Shown here in pieces: positions 26,886-35,939 of a stretch of 37,971 nucleotides of DNA (the stretch's first letter is position 1; the number at the start of each line of letters is the position of its first letter). This DNA is from Bacteroidota bacterium (GTDB taxonomy: Bacteria > Bacteroidota > Bacteroidia > B-17B0 > Aurantibacillaceae), in assembly GCA_025363015.1 (NCBI GenBank), contig JANYEQ010000050.1:1-37971 (forward strand), written 5' to 3'. The translations under genes were made by a program, and so were the position numbers. The notes under the pieces are model-generated. The model was not told the DNA's origin. It saw only the letters and a program-made list of their open reading frames with translations, and did no database searches.

Positions 26886-28229
26886 TTATTTAATACCGTA
26901 TTTATTTTTGTATTTTATATATAACTCTGTTTGTTTGTTTTTAAGCGTTACTGGTTTGCCAGCTATGTAAGCCAAGATTATATTATTAGTTTTTATATCT
27001 AAAACATCGCCATCGCTCACTATAATAGATGCCATTTTGCCTTCTTCTAAAGTGCCAATTTGTTTTTCTACTCCCAAAATTTTAGCGGCGTTGTAACTAA
27101 TACTTGCTAAAGCTTGTTCTTTTGTTAAACCATAGGCAACAGCAACACCTGCATTAAAAGCCAAATTACGGCTTTGTGGCGCTTCCATATCGCCCTCTAA
27201 TTGTAAACAAAATAACACCGAATCTTTTTGTAATAAATAGGGTGTTTTAAAAACAATATCAATAGCATCGTCGTTATTATCGGGCAAATCGTTTACACGG
27301 TTTAGCATAACGGGTATTTTATTTTTTTTAAGTTCAGAGGTTATTTTATAGCTTTCTTTTCCACCAACAATAACAGCTTTAGCAATATTATATTTTTTTG
27401 AAAAATTTATAGCCGTTATAATATCTTTAACATTATCGGCATGTAAATACAAATTTGCTTTGCCATTAAAAATAGGCTTCATTGCTTCAAAACGAATATT
27501 TTTTTCTGTTACCGTTTGCTCTTTTGAATAACTTAAAGCATCAGCAAAAAATTTGTTTAGGTAATTTAATTCATCAACGTATTTTTTATTAGCAGAAGAG
27601 GTTACCCCTTCTTCATCGTTCCATTTTTTTTCAACTGCTTTTGGAAAGTTAAGATGAATACCATCATCCGCTTTTAATACAGCGTCTTCCCAATTCCAAC
27701 CCTCCAAGGCCATAATGCTTGATGAGCCACTAATTAAACCACCCCGCGGCGTAGCTTGTGTATATAAAATACCATTTGTTTTTACGGTAGGCACAACTAT
27801 ATTATCTGTATTATATGCTATTAAAGTGCGTATGTGTGGGTTAATATTACCTACTTCGGCAAAATCGCGGGTGGCTCTAATGGACTCTGCATCTACTAAT
27901 CCTAACACATTATTTGTATTTATTAACGCTGGATAAACGTGTTTACTACCAATATCAATAATCGTATCATATGCTTGAGGATTAATTTTTATGCCCTTAG
28001 CATCCATTACGGCTTCAATTAAATTATTTTTAATAACTATTAAACTAGATTCAATTATTTTGCCATTGCCAATGTGTGCAATGCCTCCAAATAAAGCAAT
28101 GTGTGTGTATGTTTTTTGTGCAAATAGAAATGTATTTGTTAAAACAATTAGTAAACAAAGTACAGTTTTTTGTACTTTTCCCGCTTGGCAAAGGGGGTTA
28201 GGGAAATTGTAAGCTTTAGTTGTTTTCAT
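26886..28229 (-). CDS. Exported amidohydrolase-superfamily protein with degenerate metal site
   Basis: 447 residues. A signal peptide (VLCLLIVLTNTFLFAQ) is preceded by about 20 residues (PNPLCQAGKVQ) that look like repeat-derived sequence, so the original start may have been closer to residue 20; the only upstream ATG is at 28229. The fold is that of imidazolonepropionase-like amidohydrolases (SLIVIKNNLIEAV, then the tail LGVEKQIGTLEEGKMASIIV). Where active enzymes have HxH after the first strand, this one has NTN (residues 104-106, YPALINTNN), so metal binding and catalysis may be lost. It follows the larger amidohydrolase gene in the same direction, an arrangement common in Bacteroidota, but a dead DUF559 gene separates the two. 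Role likely periplasmic; substrate unknown. Confidence 0.85.
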   Translation of the reverse strand: MKTTKAYNFPNPLCQAGKVQKTVLCLLIVLTNTFLFAQKTYTHIALFGGIAHIGNGKIIESSLIVIKNNLIEAVMDAKGIKINPQAYDTIIDIGSKHVYPALINTNNVLGLVDAESIRATRDFAEVGNINPHIRTLIAYNTDNIVVPTVKTNGILYTQATPRGGLISGSSSIMALEGWNWEDAVLKADDGIHLNFPKAVEKKWNDEEGVTSSANKKYVDELNYLNKFFADALSYSKEQTVTEKNIRFEAMKPIFNGKANLYLHADNVKDIITAINFSKKYNIAKAVIVGGKESYKITSELKKNKIPVMLNRVNDLPDNNDDAIDIVFKTPYLLQKDSVLFCLQLEGDMEAPQSRNLAFNAGVAVAYGLTKEQALASISYNAAKILGVEKQIGTLEEGKMASIIVSDGDVLDIKTNNIILAYIAGKPVTLKNKQTELYIKYKNKYGIK

Positions 28230-28602
28230 TATTTATATTTTATTTTTAATTCTTCAACCTTATTGATAATAATTGGCTCAATATTTTCAAATTTGTATTT
28301 TATATCCTATCCTGTTCGCTAATTCTTAAAGTATCGCAACCTGATGTTTTTAATTTAGTATCTCTCAAATTATCTTCTTCTTGTTTAAAATTATGTGAGT
28401 ATCCATCTAATTCTACCATTAATTTTAACTTTCTACAAATGAAATCAACTGTATAATTTTCATATGGAAATTGTCTGTTAAATTGAAACCCTAATTTTTA
28501 TTTATTTAATGCATTTTTCCATAATATAATTTCACCAAAAGTTCAATTATTCCTTTTCTCTCGTGCTAAATATTTTAAATTTTTATTATAATTACTTTGC
28601 AT
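28229..28602 (-). pseudogene. DUF559 endonuclease-like gene, two stops and a 5-base duplication
   Basis: From the ATG at 28602 the frame reads like a DUF559 (Vsr-like) protein, with LGFQFNRQFPYENYTVDFIC, KLMVELDGYSHNFKQEED and DTLRISEQ. It is broken by TGA at codon 20 and TAA at codon 35. A tandem GGATA duplication (plus strand TATCCTATCC near 28302-28311) then shifts the frame; removing one copy restores EQDIKYKFENIEP and a frame ending in TAA at 28231-28229. That TAA overlaps the ATG of the amidohydrolase gene. DUF559 genes are often spread as small insertable units in Bacteroidota, so this one probably entered the amidohydrolase operon and decayed. Confidence 0.8.
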
Positions 28603-28644
28603 TTTAATCACTCTAACCCTCTTTAAAAATTAGGAATTGGCCTC

Positions 28645-31600
28645 CTATCTGTGTCCAGTTTCTTCCTCACCCACTCCTTCAATTGTATTACAGTGATATA
28701 AGCGCTGTTGTTTGGTTTGATGTTTTTGTGTTTTGCTGCCTTTTTGTTTTTCGGCTAACAATTTTGCGATAATACGAGCACGTTCGGTTTTAATATAGTC
28801 TTGTAGTTTTACATCTTCGTCTCTATCAAAATAAATTTGCCCATCAATAATTGTTTTATCAGCTTTTGCATAAACGCTTAAAGGGTTATCTGTCCATAAC
28901 ACAACATCGGCTATTTTACCCACTTTAATGCTTCCTACTTTGTCGTCAATGTGCAACATTTTTGCAGGATTAAGGGTAACTAATTTTAAGGCTTCTATTT
29001 CGGTTAAGGCACCATATTTTATTGATTTAGCAGCCTCTTGATTTAATCGACGCGCCATTTCGGCATCATCACTATTAATAGCAGTATTTACCCCCATTTT
29101 TGTAAGTATAGTGGCATTGTATGGTATGGCATCTAGTACTTCGTTTTTATAAGCCCACCAATCGGCAAATGTACTGGCACTCACACCGTGTGCTTTCATT
29201 TTATCGGCTACTTTATATCCTTCTAAAATATGTGTAAAGGTATTTACTTTAAAGCCAAAGGTATCGGCAATGTGCATTAACATATTAATTTCGCTTTGTA
29301 CATAACTGTGGCAGGTTATAAAACGTTTTTTATTTAAAATTTCGGCAAGGGCATCTAATTCTAAATCTTTACGAGGTGCAATTTTATTTTTGTCTTTTCC
29401 AGTTAAAAAAGTAGTCATGGCCTTATCATATTCTTTGGCTCTGGTAAAAAAATCGTTATACACTTGCTCTACACCCATGCGACTTTGTGGAAAACGTATG
29501 GTATTAAAATCGCCCCAATTGCTTTGTTTTACGTTTTCGCCCAATGCAAATTTTATAAAACCATCGGCTTTTTCGTATTTCATATCTTCGGCATTATGCC
29601 CCCAACGTAGTTTTATAAGTGCACTTTGCCCACCAATAGCATTAGCAGAACCATGTAACAATTGCGCACACGTAACCCCACCAGCCAATTGACGATAAAT
29701 ATTTATGTCATCGGGGTTAATAACATCGCCCATTCTAACTTCGGCGCTACTAGATTGCGTCCCTTCGTTAACGCCTGATGTAAGGGCAATATGACTGTGT
29801 TCATCAATAATTCCTGGTGTTAAATGTTTGCCTTTAGCATCAATTGTTAAAGCAAAGGCTAATTTTGGTGCATCAATATTTGGGGCAATGCGAACAATTT
29901 TTCCCTCCACAATATATACATCATAATTTTTTAAAAGGCTGTCGCCATCGTTTGTCCAAACGGTGGCGTTTTTAATTAAAATGGCTGAATAGCGATTTTT
30001 AAATTTGTTCCAACTGTCTTTAAAAAAGCCGTTTTCTTCTGGTAAAGCTTGGCCAAATGCATTAAATGGATAAATAACTTTACCAAGGTTTAATAATTTT
30101 TTAGTAATAGGTGGAGTAGGTTTTTTTGTTGTATCAACTATCGATTCGAAAGTAAGTGTAAAACTTTGCCAATTACCATTTGCCAATTGTAAATTCCCTT
30201 CAAAACTTTTTTGTATAGCATTGTAATTACCCGAAGCCCTCACCACATCAATGGTATCTGGCATAAACGAAAAGGTAATTATATTATTTGTAAACGAATA
30301 GTTTAAACTTTTTTTAGTGGTATCAATTGTAATTTGTGCTTTTGATTTTATAGCGTCTTCAAAAAATTTTATTTTATATGTTTTATTATTACTAGCTAAA
30401 ATATAATTACCTCTAATGTCTATCGGATTAATATCTGCATATATGCTTGGTTCGCCTTTTACCCATTGCTGAAGGATTTGAGAATCATCATCAAAAATAG
30501 CTTTGTTACTGATAAAAAAATTAGCAATAAAATCTTTTTTTAAAGCGCCAATTTTATCATAAGCATTAATAAATAAAGCGGGGTTTGCCGTTAATGCTTT
30601 TAAAGCTGTTTTTTCGCTCAACCCATATTGTATGGCTTTACGAATGTTTTTTAAAAAATCACTTTTGTTTTTTAAATCATTACTTGTAAAACAAAAGGGG
30701 ATATAATTTTTCTCTAAAACCGCAGGGTTTGTAGGTGCTAATTCCCAATGTTTTAAATCGGTTAACGTAATAGCTTCTGCATCATAAGGATCCTCTACAT
30801 CATAAGCCTCTGGAAAATTTACAGGAATAATAAATTTTAAAAATGCATTTTGAATATCGTTAATGCGTTGGTATTCGTTACCACCACCTTTTACAATGTA
30901 TTTTACATTAAACTCTTTACCAATTTTTGCTACACGTAAGTCGTTAAATTTATCGTTACCATCAATAATACTTGGTAATAGCTGTAATTTATTAAAGGCA
31001 TCTAAACTAATGTTATACTCCGCTTTAGTTGGTATACCTGAGTTTGCCAAAGCATACCATTGGGCATCGTAATAGGTTTGGCGAAGCAAAGCAATACAAC
31101 CAGTTAATGAGCTAGGGTAATCTTGTGTGGAGCTACCTTTGTTTAAAGCATAATACCCTGCCACTTTATCAGTTAAAATACTTTCGTTTTCTTTTGTGTT
31201 GTTTAATAATACTAATGCGCCACTGCCTCTAACAATACCATCTTTAGGGCAAGTTACTACTGCGCCAAAGCCTATTTTTTTTAATTCTTCGGCTTTATCT
31301 TTATTATGCAAAAAAAGTTTGTGCGCTTCTAAATCGGCTTTAATGGCTTGATTCCAGCCATAAGCTCCTTTTACATTACTTTCTGGTTGTGGGCCAGTAA
31401 AACCATTACGCATATGCGGTTTAGCTTCGGGCATACCATAATCATTATAAATATCAATAAACGAGGGGTAAATAAATTTACCTTTTAAATCATAAACAAT
31501 GGCGTTTTTTGGAATTTCTAATTTTTCGCCCACATTTAAAATTTTACCATTTTGCACTATTAATACCGCATTTTTTAAAGTAGTTTCAAAATCTACAATA

Positions 31601-31731
31601 ATAGTAGCATTAGTAAAAGCATAAATACTATGGGTATTAAATGGTGCGCCATTTGTAGGAAATGTGCTTTGCGAAACGATTTTACTGATACTAAAAATTA
31701 AAAATAAAATGCTAAAATATAGTTTTTTCAT
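28645..31731 (-). CDS. Exported double-domain amidohydrolase
   Basis: 1028 residues with signal peptide (to about residue 20). The N-terminal half (about 30-440) is amidohydrolase-like, but the metal motif is replaced: YPSFIDIYNDYG at 89-100 has no HxH. After a linker with beta-rich sequence (450-560) a second amidohydrolase domain begins (about 580). It carries the intact site: GIIDEHSHIAL (His645, His647), a CHSYVQSE His, THILEGYKV, and NSDDAE. So one inactive and one active copy share a chain. Similar proteins are commonly paired with a 430-residue amidohydrolase, as here. They probably act in the periplasm on imidazolone, dipeptide or cyclic amide-type bonds; the exact substrate cannot be told. 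The tail (EGVGEEETGHR) may have been altered by the DUF559 insertion. Confidence 0.87.
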   Translation of the reverse strand: MKKLYFSILFLIFSISKIVSQSTFPTNGAPFNTHSIYAFTNATIIVDFETTLKNAVLIVQNGKILNVGEKLEIPKNAIVYDLKGKFIYPSFIDIYNDYGMPEAKPHMRNGFTGPQPESNVKGAYGWNQAIKADLEAHKLFLHNKDKAEELKKIGFGAVVTCPKDGIVRGSGALVLLNNTKENESILTDKVAGYYALNKGSSTQDYPSSLTGCIALLRQTYYDAQWYALANSGIPTKAEYNISLDAFNKLQLLPSIIDGNDKFNDLRVAKIGKEFNVKYIVKGGGNEYQRINDIQNAFLKFIIPVNFPEAYDVEDPYDAEAITLTDLKHWELAPTNPAVLEKNYIPFCFTSNDLKNKSDFLKNIRKAIQYGLSEKTALKALTANPALFINAYDKIGALKKDFIANFFISNKAIFDDDSQILQQWVKGEPSIYADINPIDIRGNYILASNNKTYKIKFFEDAIKSKAQITIDTTKKSLNYSFTNNIITFSFMPDTIDVVRASGNYNAIQKSFEGNLQLANGNWQSFTLTFESIVDTTKKPTPPITKKLLNLGKVIYPFNAFGQALPEENGFFKDSWNKFKNRYSAILIKNATVWTNDGDSLLKNYDVYIVEGKIVRIAPNIDAPKLAFALTIDAKGKHLTPGIIDEHSHIALTSGVNEGTQSSSAEVRMGDVINPDDINIYRQLAGGVTCAQLLHGSANAIGGQSALIKLRWGHNAEDMKYEKADGFIKFALGENVKQSNWGDFNTIRFPQSRMGVEQVYNDFFTRAKEYDKAMTTFLTGKDKNKIAPRKDLELDALAEILNKKRFITCHSYVQSEINMLMHIADTFGFKVNTFTHILEGYKVADKMKAHGVSASTFADWWAYKNEVLDAIPYNATILTKMGVNTAINSDDAEMARRLNQEAAKSIKYGALTEIEALKLVTLNPAKMLHIDDKVGSIKVGKIADVVLWTDNPLSVYAKADKTIIDGQIYFDRDEDVKLQDYIKTERARIIAKLLAEKQKGSKTQKHQTKQQRLYHCNTIEGVGEEETGHR

Positions 31732-31831
31732 ACAAAGCCAAAGTTAATGAGATATTGTAAAAAAGCTAATTTGATTTATATTTTAATTGTGACATTTATT
31801 ATTAATTTTACACATAAAAATTATAATATTT

Positions 31832-32452
31832 ATGTATAAAGGCATTTTACACACCCATTATTTAGTTGTTACATTATTTTTATTAATTTATGCTATAAAA
31901 ACAGTTTTACTGTTGAGCAATAAAAACGATTTACTTACCACCTTTAGTAAAAAAACAAAACTGTTTGAAATAATTGTAAGTTTTTTATTTTTAGGCACAG
32001 GCATTTATTTAACTACGCAATTACCTTTAGGGGGCAAGTTTGATTATTTATTTTGGATAAAATTAATGATGGTATTTGGCTCAATACCTATTGCCGTTAT
32101 TGGCTTTAGAAAACATAACAAACTACTAGCAGCAATAAGTTTATTATTAATTACTGGGGCATTTGGTTTGGCTGAAGTTTATCATAAACGTAAAGCTATC
32201 CCAAAAGATACTATTGAAATAGCAAGTAACGATGGTAAAACCTTGTACGAAAACAATTGTAAATTATGCCATGGAAGCGATGGCAAGTTAGGCATGGCAG
32301 GCGCAAAAGATATAAGCGTTACAGTTTTAGATGTGGAAGCTATAAAAACAATAATTATGCATGGTAAAAATGCAATGCCTGCTGCTGCTGTTAATGATGT
32401 ACAAGCCAATGCCATAGCGGAGTATGTAAATACCAATATAAAAGGGCATTAA
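31832..32452 (+). CDS. SirB2-like membrane domain fused to cytochrome c
   Basis: 206 residues. Four membrane segments are visible at about 10-29, 44-61, 73-91 and 98-116 in a SirB2-like arrangement, with His residues near the first (HTHY). A c-type cytochrome domain follows: haem site CKLCH at 143-147, likely Met ligand in NAMPAAA (Met182) and a final helix ANAIAEYVNTNI. The haem domain should lie in the periplasm and pass electrons to or from a membrane partner. Fusions of this kind are seen in Bacteroidota. It is divergent from the amidohydrolase gene and 9 bp upstream of the potassium channel gene, so those two share a transcript. Confidence 0.85.
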   Translation: MYKGILHTHYLVVTLFLLIYAIKTVLLLSNKNDLLTTFSKKTKLFEIIVSFLFLGTGIYLTTQLPLGGKFDYLFWIKLMMVFGSIPIAVIGFRKHNKLLAAISLLLITGAFGLAEVYHKRKAIPKDTIEIASNDGKTLYENNCKLCHGSDGKLGMAGAKDISVTVLDVEAIKTIIMHGKNAMPAAAVNDVQANAIAEYVNTNIKGH

Positions 32453-32461
32453 TTATTTTAA

Positions 32462-33478
32462 GTGATAAATTTTTTTAAAGGATATTACCGATTTTTAATC
32501 CCATTATTTGTTTTAATGGGCTTACTAATTATTGGTACTATTGGCTACATAATTATTGATAATTATAAGCCTGTTAACGCTTTTTACATGACCGTTATAA
32601 CCATTGCTACCGTAGGTTATGGTGAAGTTGAGCCTTTAAGCACTGCCGGAAAAATTTTTACATCCTTTTTAATTATAACAAGTTTTGGTACATTTGCTTA
32701 TGCCGTTAGTGCTATTACTAAATTTGTAATTGACGGGGAATTTAACCAATTTTATAAAAATAAAAAGTTGACATCAGCAATAGATAAATTAAGCGACCAT
32801 GTAATAATTTGTGGCTACGGACGTAACGGACGCCAAGCCGCACAAATATTAAAAAAACACGACAAACGTTTTGTTGTAGTTGAAAATAACGATAAAATTA
32901 CCACCACCGTTAGTCATAAATTTGCTGATTTAGTTTTAAACGGTGATGGCACACAAGACGAAACCCTTTTAAAAGCTGGCATATTAAGAGCTAAAGCCTT
33001 AATTACCACTTTACCCATTGATGCCGATAATTTATTTATTGTATTAACCGCTCGTAATTTAAATTCTAAACTAACAATAATATCGCGCGCTAGTGACGAT
33101 GGTAGCGATGCAAAATTAAAAATTGCTGGCGCTAATAATGTAATAATGCCCGATAAAGTTGGTGGCGCTCACATGGCAAGCCTTGTAATGAAACCCGACG
33201 TGATGGAGTTTGTAGATTATATTACAGCCCAAGGAGGCGACAATAATAATTTAGAAGAAATTACCTTTGATAGAATTAACGATGTATTAAAAAATAAAAC
33301 CCTAAAAGAATTAGAAATAAGAAATAAAAGTGGTGCTAATATTATTGGCTTTAAAACGGCTACGGGCGAATATATTGTAAACCCTAGTGCCGATACAAAA
33401 ATAATTCCCCACTCAAAAATATTTGTATTAGGCACACCCGAACAAATACGTAAATTAAATTTAATTTTAGCAGAGTAG
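32462..33478 (+). CDS. Two-TM potassium channel with RCK (TrkA-N/TrkA-C) domains
   Basis: 338 residues. The start is GTG at 32462. TM1 (about 12-32), pore helix and selectivity filter TVGYG (50-54), and TM2 (about 66-86) form a KcsA/MthK-like pore. The RCK N-domain begins HVIICGYGRNGRQAA (about 112-126) with the Rossmann GxGxxG for nucleotide, and VVENND follows. A TrkA-C domain (about 255-335) ends the protein. It should be a tetrameric, ligand-gated K+ channel in the inner membrane. Co-directional with the cytochrome fusion 9 bp upstream. Confidence 0.93.
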   Translation: MINFFKGYYRFLIPLFVLMGLLIIGTIGYIIIDNYKPVNAFYMTVITIATVGYGEVEPLSTAGKIFTSFLIITSFGTFAYAVSAITKFVIDGEFNQFYKNKKLTSAIDKLSDHVIICGYGRNGRQAAQILKKHDKRFVVVENNDKITTTVSHKFADLVLNGDGTQDETLLKAGILRAKALITTLPIDADNLFIVLTARNLNSKLTIISRASDDGSDAKLKIAGANNVIMPDKVGGAHMASLVMKPDVMEFVDYITAQGGDNNNLEEITFDRINDVLKNKTLKELEIRNKSGANIIGFKTATGEYIVNPSADTKIIPHSKIFVLGTPEQIRKLNLILAE

Positions 33479-33533
33479 GTGAAACACTTAACGCAATTAT
33501 TTACTCATATTTATTAAAATTATTAATCGCTAT

Positions 33534-35177
33534 ATGTTTCAAAAAAAAATAATTTGTTTATTAATATTAATTTATAATACGCTACTATTTTCTCAAACAA
33601 AAACAACTGTTGTAAGCACAAAACCAAAATTAGTAGTTGGCATTGTAGTTGACCAAATGCGTAACGACTATATTTACCGTTATTGGAATCGATACGGTAA
33701 TGGTGGTTTTAAACGTTTAGTAAACGATGGTTATTATTTTAAAAATGCGCATTTTAATTACATTCCCACTTATACTGGCCCAGGGCATAGTAGTATTTAC
33801 ACGGGCACTACACCTCGCACACATGGTATCATTGCTAACGATTGGTTTGTAAAAATAAATGGCACTGAAACCTATTGTGTGCAAGACACAACTGTAAAAA
33901 CTGTGGGTAGCCCAACTAAAGCAGGTTTAATGTCGCCCAAAAATCAACTAACAAGTACCATTGGCGACGAATTAAAAATGAGTTCTAATAACCTTGCAAA
34001 AGTTTTTGGAATAGCTTTAAAAGATAGAAGCTCTATTTTACCGGCTGGGCACGCTGCCAATGCTGCTTTTTGGTTTGATGAACAAAGTGGTAATTTTATT
34101 TCATCATCATGGTATATTAGTGAATTGCCCAAATGGTTGAGTGATTTTAACGATAAAAAAATATCTAATCAATATTTACAAAAAGGTTGGAATACCTTAT
34201 ACCCCACAGAGAGTTATATCAATTCAATTGCTGATGATAACCGTTACGAAAGTGTACCTAATAAAAAAGAAAAGCCAGTTTTTCCGTACGATTATAAAAC
34301 GTATTTAAATAAAAACAATGTAAGTATTATTCGCGCCACACCTTATGGCAATAGTATTACAAAGGATGTAGCCATTGAATGTTTAGTAAACGAACAGTTG
34401 GGTAAAGGCGAAGTGTGCGATTTATTTTGCATTAGTTTTTCGAGTACTGATATTGTAGCCCATAGTTATGGCCCTCGTGCTGTTGAAATAGAAGATGTTT
34501 ATTTGCGTTTAGATAAAGATTTAGAAGAATTATTAAACGTCTTAGATAAACAAGTTGGTAAAAATAATTACACCGTTTTTTTAACAGCCGACCATGGCGG
34601 AGCCGATGTACCCAATCATCTAAAAGATAATAAAATACCCGCGGGTTATTTAAAAGAAGATACTTTAATACAAAATGTAAAAAAATACTTTCAAAACAAT
34701 TATAACGATAGCAGTTTATTTGTTAATATGAGTAATATGCAACTATTTTTAAACGATAAAAAAATAGAAAACTTAAAACTAAATAAAAACGATGTTGAAC
34801 AAAAATTAGCTAATTACTTAACTACTATTATAGGCATTTCCGAGGCTTATCCTTCAGAAATAATGAAATACAATGCCTTTGAAAATAATGATTATAAGGC
34901 ACTTTTGCAAAATGGGTACAATCATAAATTAAGTGGCAATGTGTGTTTTATTTTAAATGCTGCATGGATGGATTATGCCGAAAAAGGCACCACACACGGC
35001 GCAGGTTATAATTACGATACACATGTGCCCGTGCTATTTTATGGTAATGGTATTAAAAAAGGTAGTTCATTTAATTATATAACTATTACACAAATTGCAC
35101 CCACCATTTGCGAGCTATTGCAAATCAATCAGCCAAACGGTTGTGTGAGTAATCCATTAAATGATTTTTTTAAATAA
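33534..35177 (+). CDS. PafA-like periplasmic alkaline phosphatase
   Basis: 547 residues with signal peptide (to about LLFSQ, residue 21). The active-site pattern matches PafA-type phosphomonoesterases: metal ligand Asp40 (GIVVDQMRNDY), nucleophile Thr81 (TYTGPGHSS), Asn102 (IIANDWF), Lys163 and Arg165 (LKDRSS), Asp/His of STDIVAHSYGP, TADHGG, and the late His of TTHGAGYNYDTHVP. The spacing follows the known PafA residues with an offset of one or two. It should release phosphate from many monoesters in the periplasm using two zinc ions. The next gene follows directly after its stop, so they were one operon. Confidence 0.92.
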   Translation: MFQKKIICLLILIYNTLLFSQTKTTVVSTKPKLVVGIVVDQMRNDYIYRYWNRYGNGGFKRLVNDGYYFKNAHFNYIPTYTGPGHSSIYTGTTPRTHGIIANDWFVKINGTETYCVQDTTVKTVGSPTKAGLMSPKNQLTSTIGDELKMSSNNLAKVFGIALKDRSSILPAGHAANAAFWFDEQSGNFISSSWYISELPKWLSDFNDKKISNQYLQKGWNTLYPTESYINSIADDNRYESVPNKKEKPVFPYDYKTYLNKNNVSIIRATPYGNSITKDVAIECLVNEQLGKGEVCDLFCISFSSTDIVAHSYGPRAVEIEDVYLRLDKDLEELLNVLDKQVGKNNYTVFLTADHGGADVPNHLKDNKIPAGYLKEDTLIQNVKKYFQNNYNDSSLFVNMSNMQLFLNDKKIENLKLNKNDVEQKLANYLTTIIGISEAYPSEIMKYNAFENNDYKALLQNGYNHKLSGNVCFILNAAWMDYAEKGTTHGAGYNYDTHVPVLFYGNGIKKGSSFNYITITQIAPTICELLQINQPNGCVSNPLNDFFK

Positions 35178-35178
35178 A

Positions 35179-35739
35179 ATGAAGAAATTACTTTTTATAG
35201 TGTTATTAGCTATCGTATGGCAATCGTGCCATGTGGGGCGTTTTTTTATTTATAATTTTGCTGACATAAACGATTATAAAAAATTTCCAAAAAAAGACTT
35301 AATAAAATCTACTCAACCATTTTATTTTTTTGATGGAGAAAAATCTTCTTCAGTATTAAGACTCCCAAAAACATTTACTAAAAAGGCAAAAGAATATACT
35401 TTTGAGGAAGCTTTAAAAAATACGGGCACAGTGGCGTTTTTAGCCATTCGTAACGATAGTATTTTATATCAATGGTATGCTCCAAAATACAATACATCCT
35501 CTATTGTACCTTCTTTTTCTATGGCTAAATCATACATTTCGGCATTAATGGGTATTGCTATTAACGAAGGATTTATTAAAAACACAAACGAGCCAATTAC
35601 AACTTATTTACCCGATTTAGATAAAACAAAATTTGGAAACATTACCATTCAACATTTGTTAGATATGCGCTCGGGTCTTAAATCTGTTGAAAATTACTTT
35701 AACCCCTTTGGCGATATAGCAAAATATTATTATGTATAA
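35179..35739 (+). pseudogene. Beta-lactamase-fold serine hydrolase lipoprotein, cut by a mobile-element end
   Basis: The start is best placed at 35179, one base after the stop of the phosphatase gene; this gives a lipoprotein signal (MKKLLFIVLLAIVWQSC). The frame then shows the class C beta-lactamase/penicillin-binding fold start, with SMAKS holding the catalytic Ser-x-x-Lys, and ITIQHLLDMRSGLKSVENYF. The protein stops about 187 residues in, shortly after FGDIAKYYY, where family members continue for about 200 more residues with the YxN and HTG-type motifs. The break falls at 35733, where a TG-starting repeat-bearing end begins, so the gene was disrupted by insertion. Product inactive as an enzyme. 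Confidence 0.85.
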
Positions 35740-35854
35740 TCGTCAATTAGAATAGTATCAAAAGTTATTTAGAATAGTATCAATTGTTAAAAAAGTTATT
35801 TAGAATAGTACTCGAAATTAAAATAAATTTTAACAAAAGTTACATAGAATAGTA
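35733..35854. mobile_element. Mobile-element terminus with four TAGAATAGTA repeats (IS21-like or transposable-phage end)
   Basis: The sequence begins TGTATAATCG at the break in the serine hydrolase. It contains TAGAATAGTA at 35748, 35770, 35801 and 35845, three of them in a longer GTTAttTAGAATAGTA context. A TG start and several transposase-binding repeats near the tip are features of IS21-family elements and of Mu-like phages. No transposase gene follows; the next genes are phage tail genes. The other end and any target duplication lie outside the window, so the choice between the two is open. Confidence 0.6.
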
Positions 35855-35880
35855 CAAATTATAAATTTATACATTTTTGT

Positions 35881-35914
35881 AAAAAAAGCCCTAAATTTTA
35901 GTTTAGGGCTTTTT
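35881..35914. terminator. Strong bidirectional terminator
   Basis: AAAAAAGCCCTAAA (35881-35894) and TTTAGGGCTTTTTT (35901-35914) form a perfect 14-bp stem with a 6-base loop and T-runs on both strands. It ends the leftward tail gene transcript next to the element tip. Confidence 0.85.
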
Positions 35915-35939
35915 TTAAAGAATAGGTTGAAAAATGATT

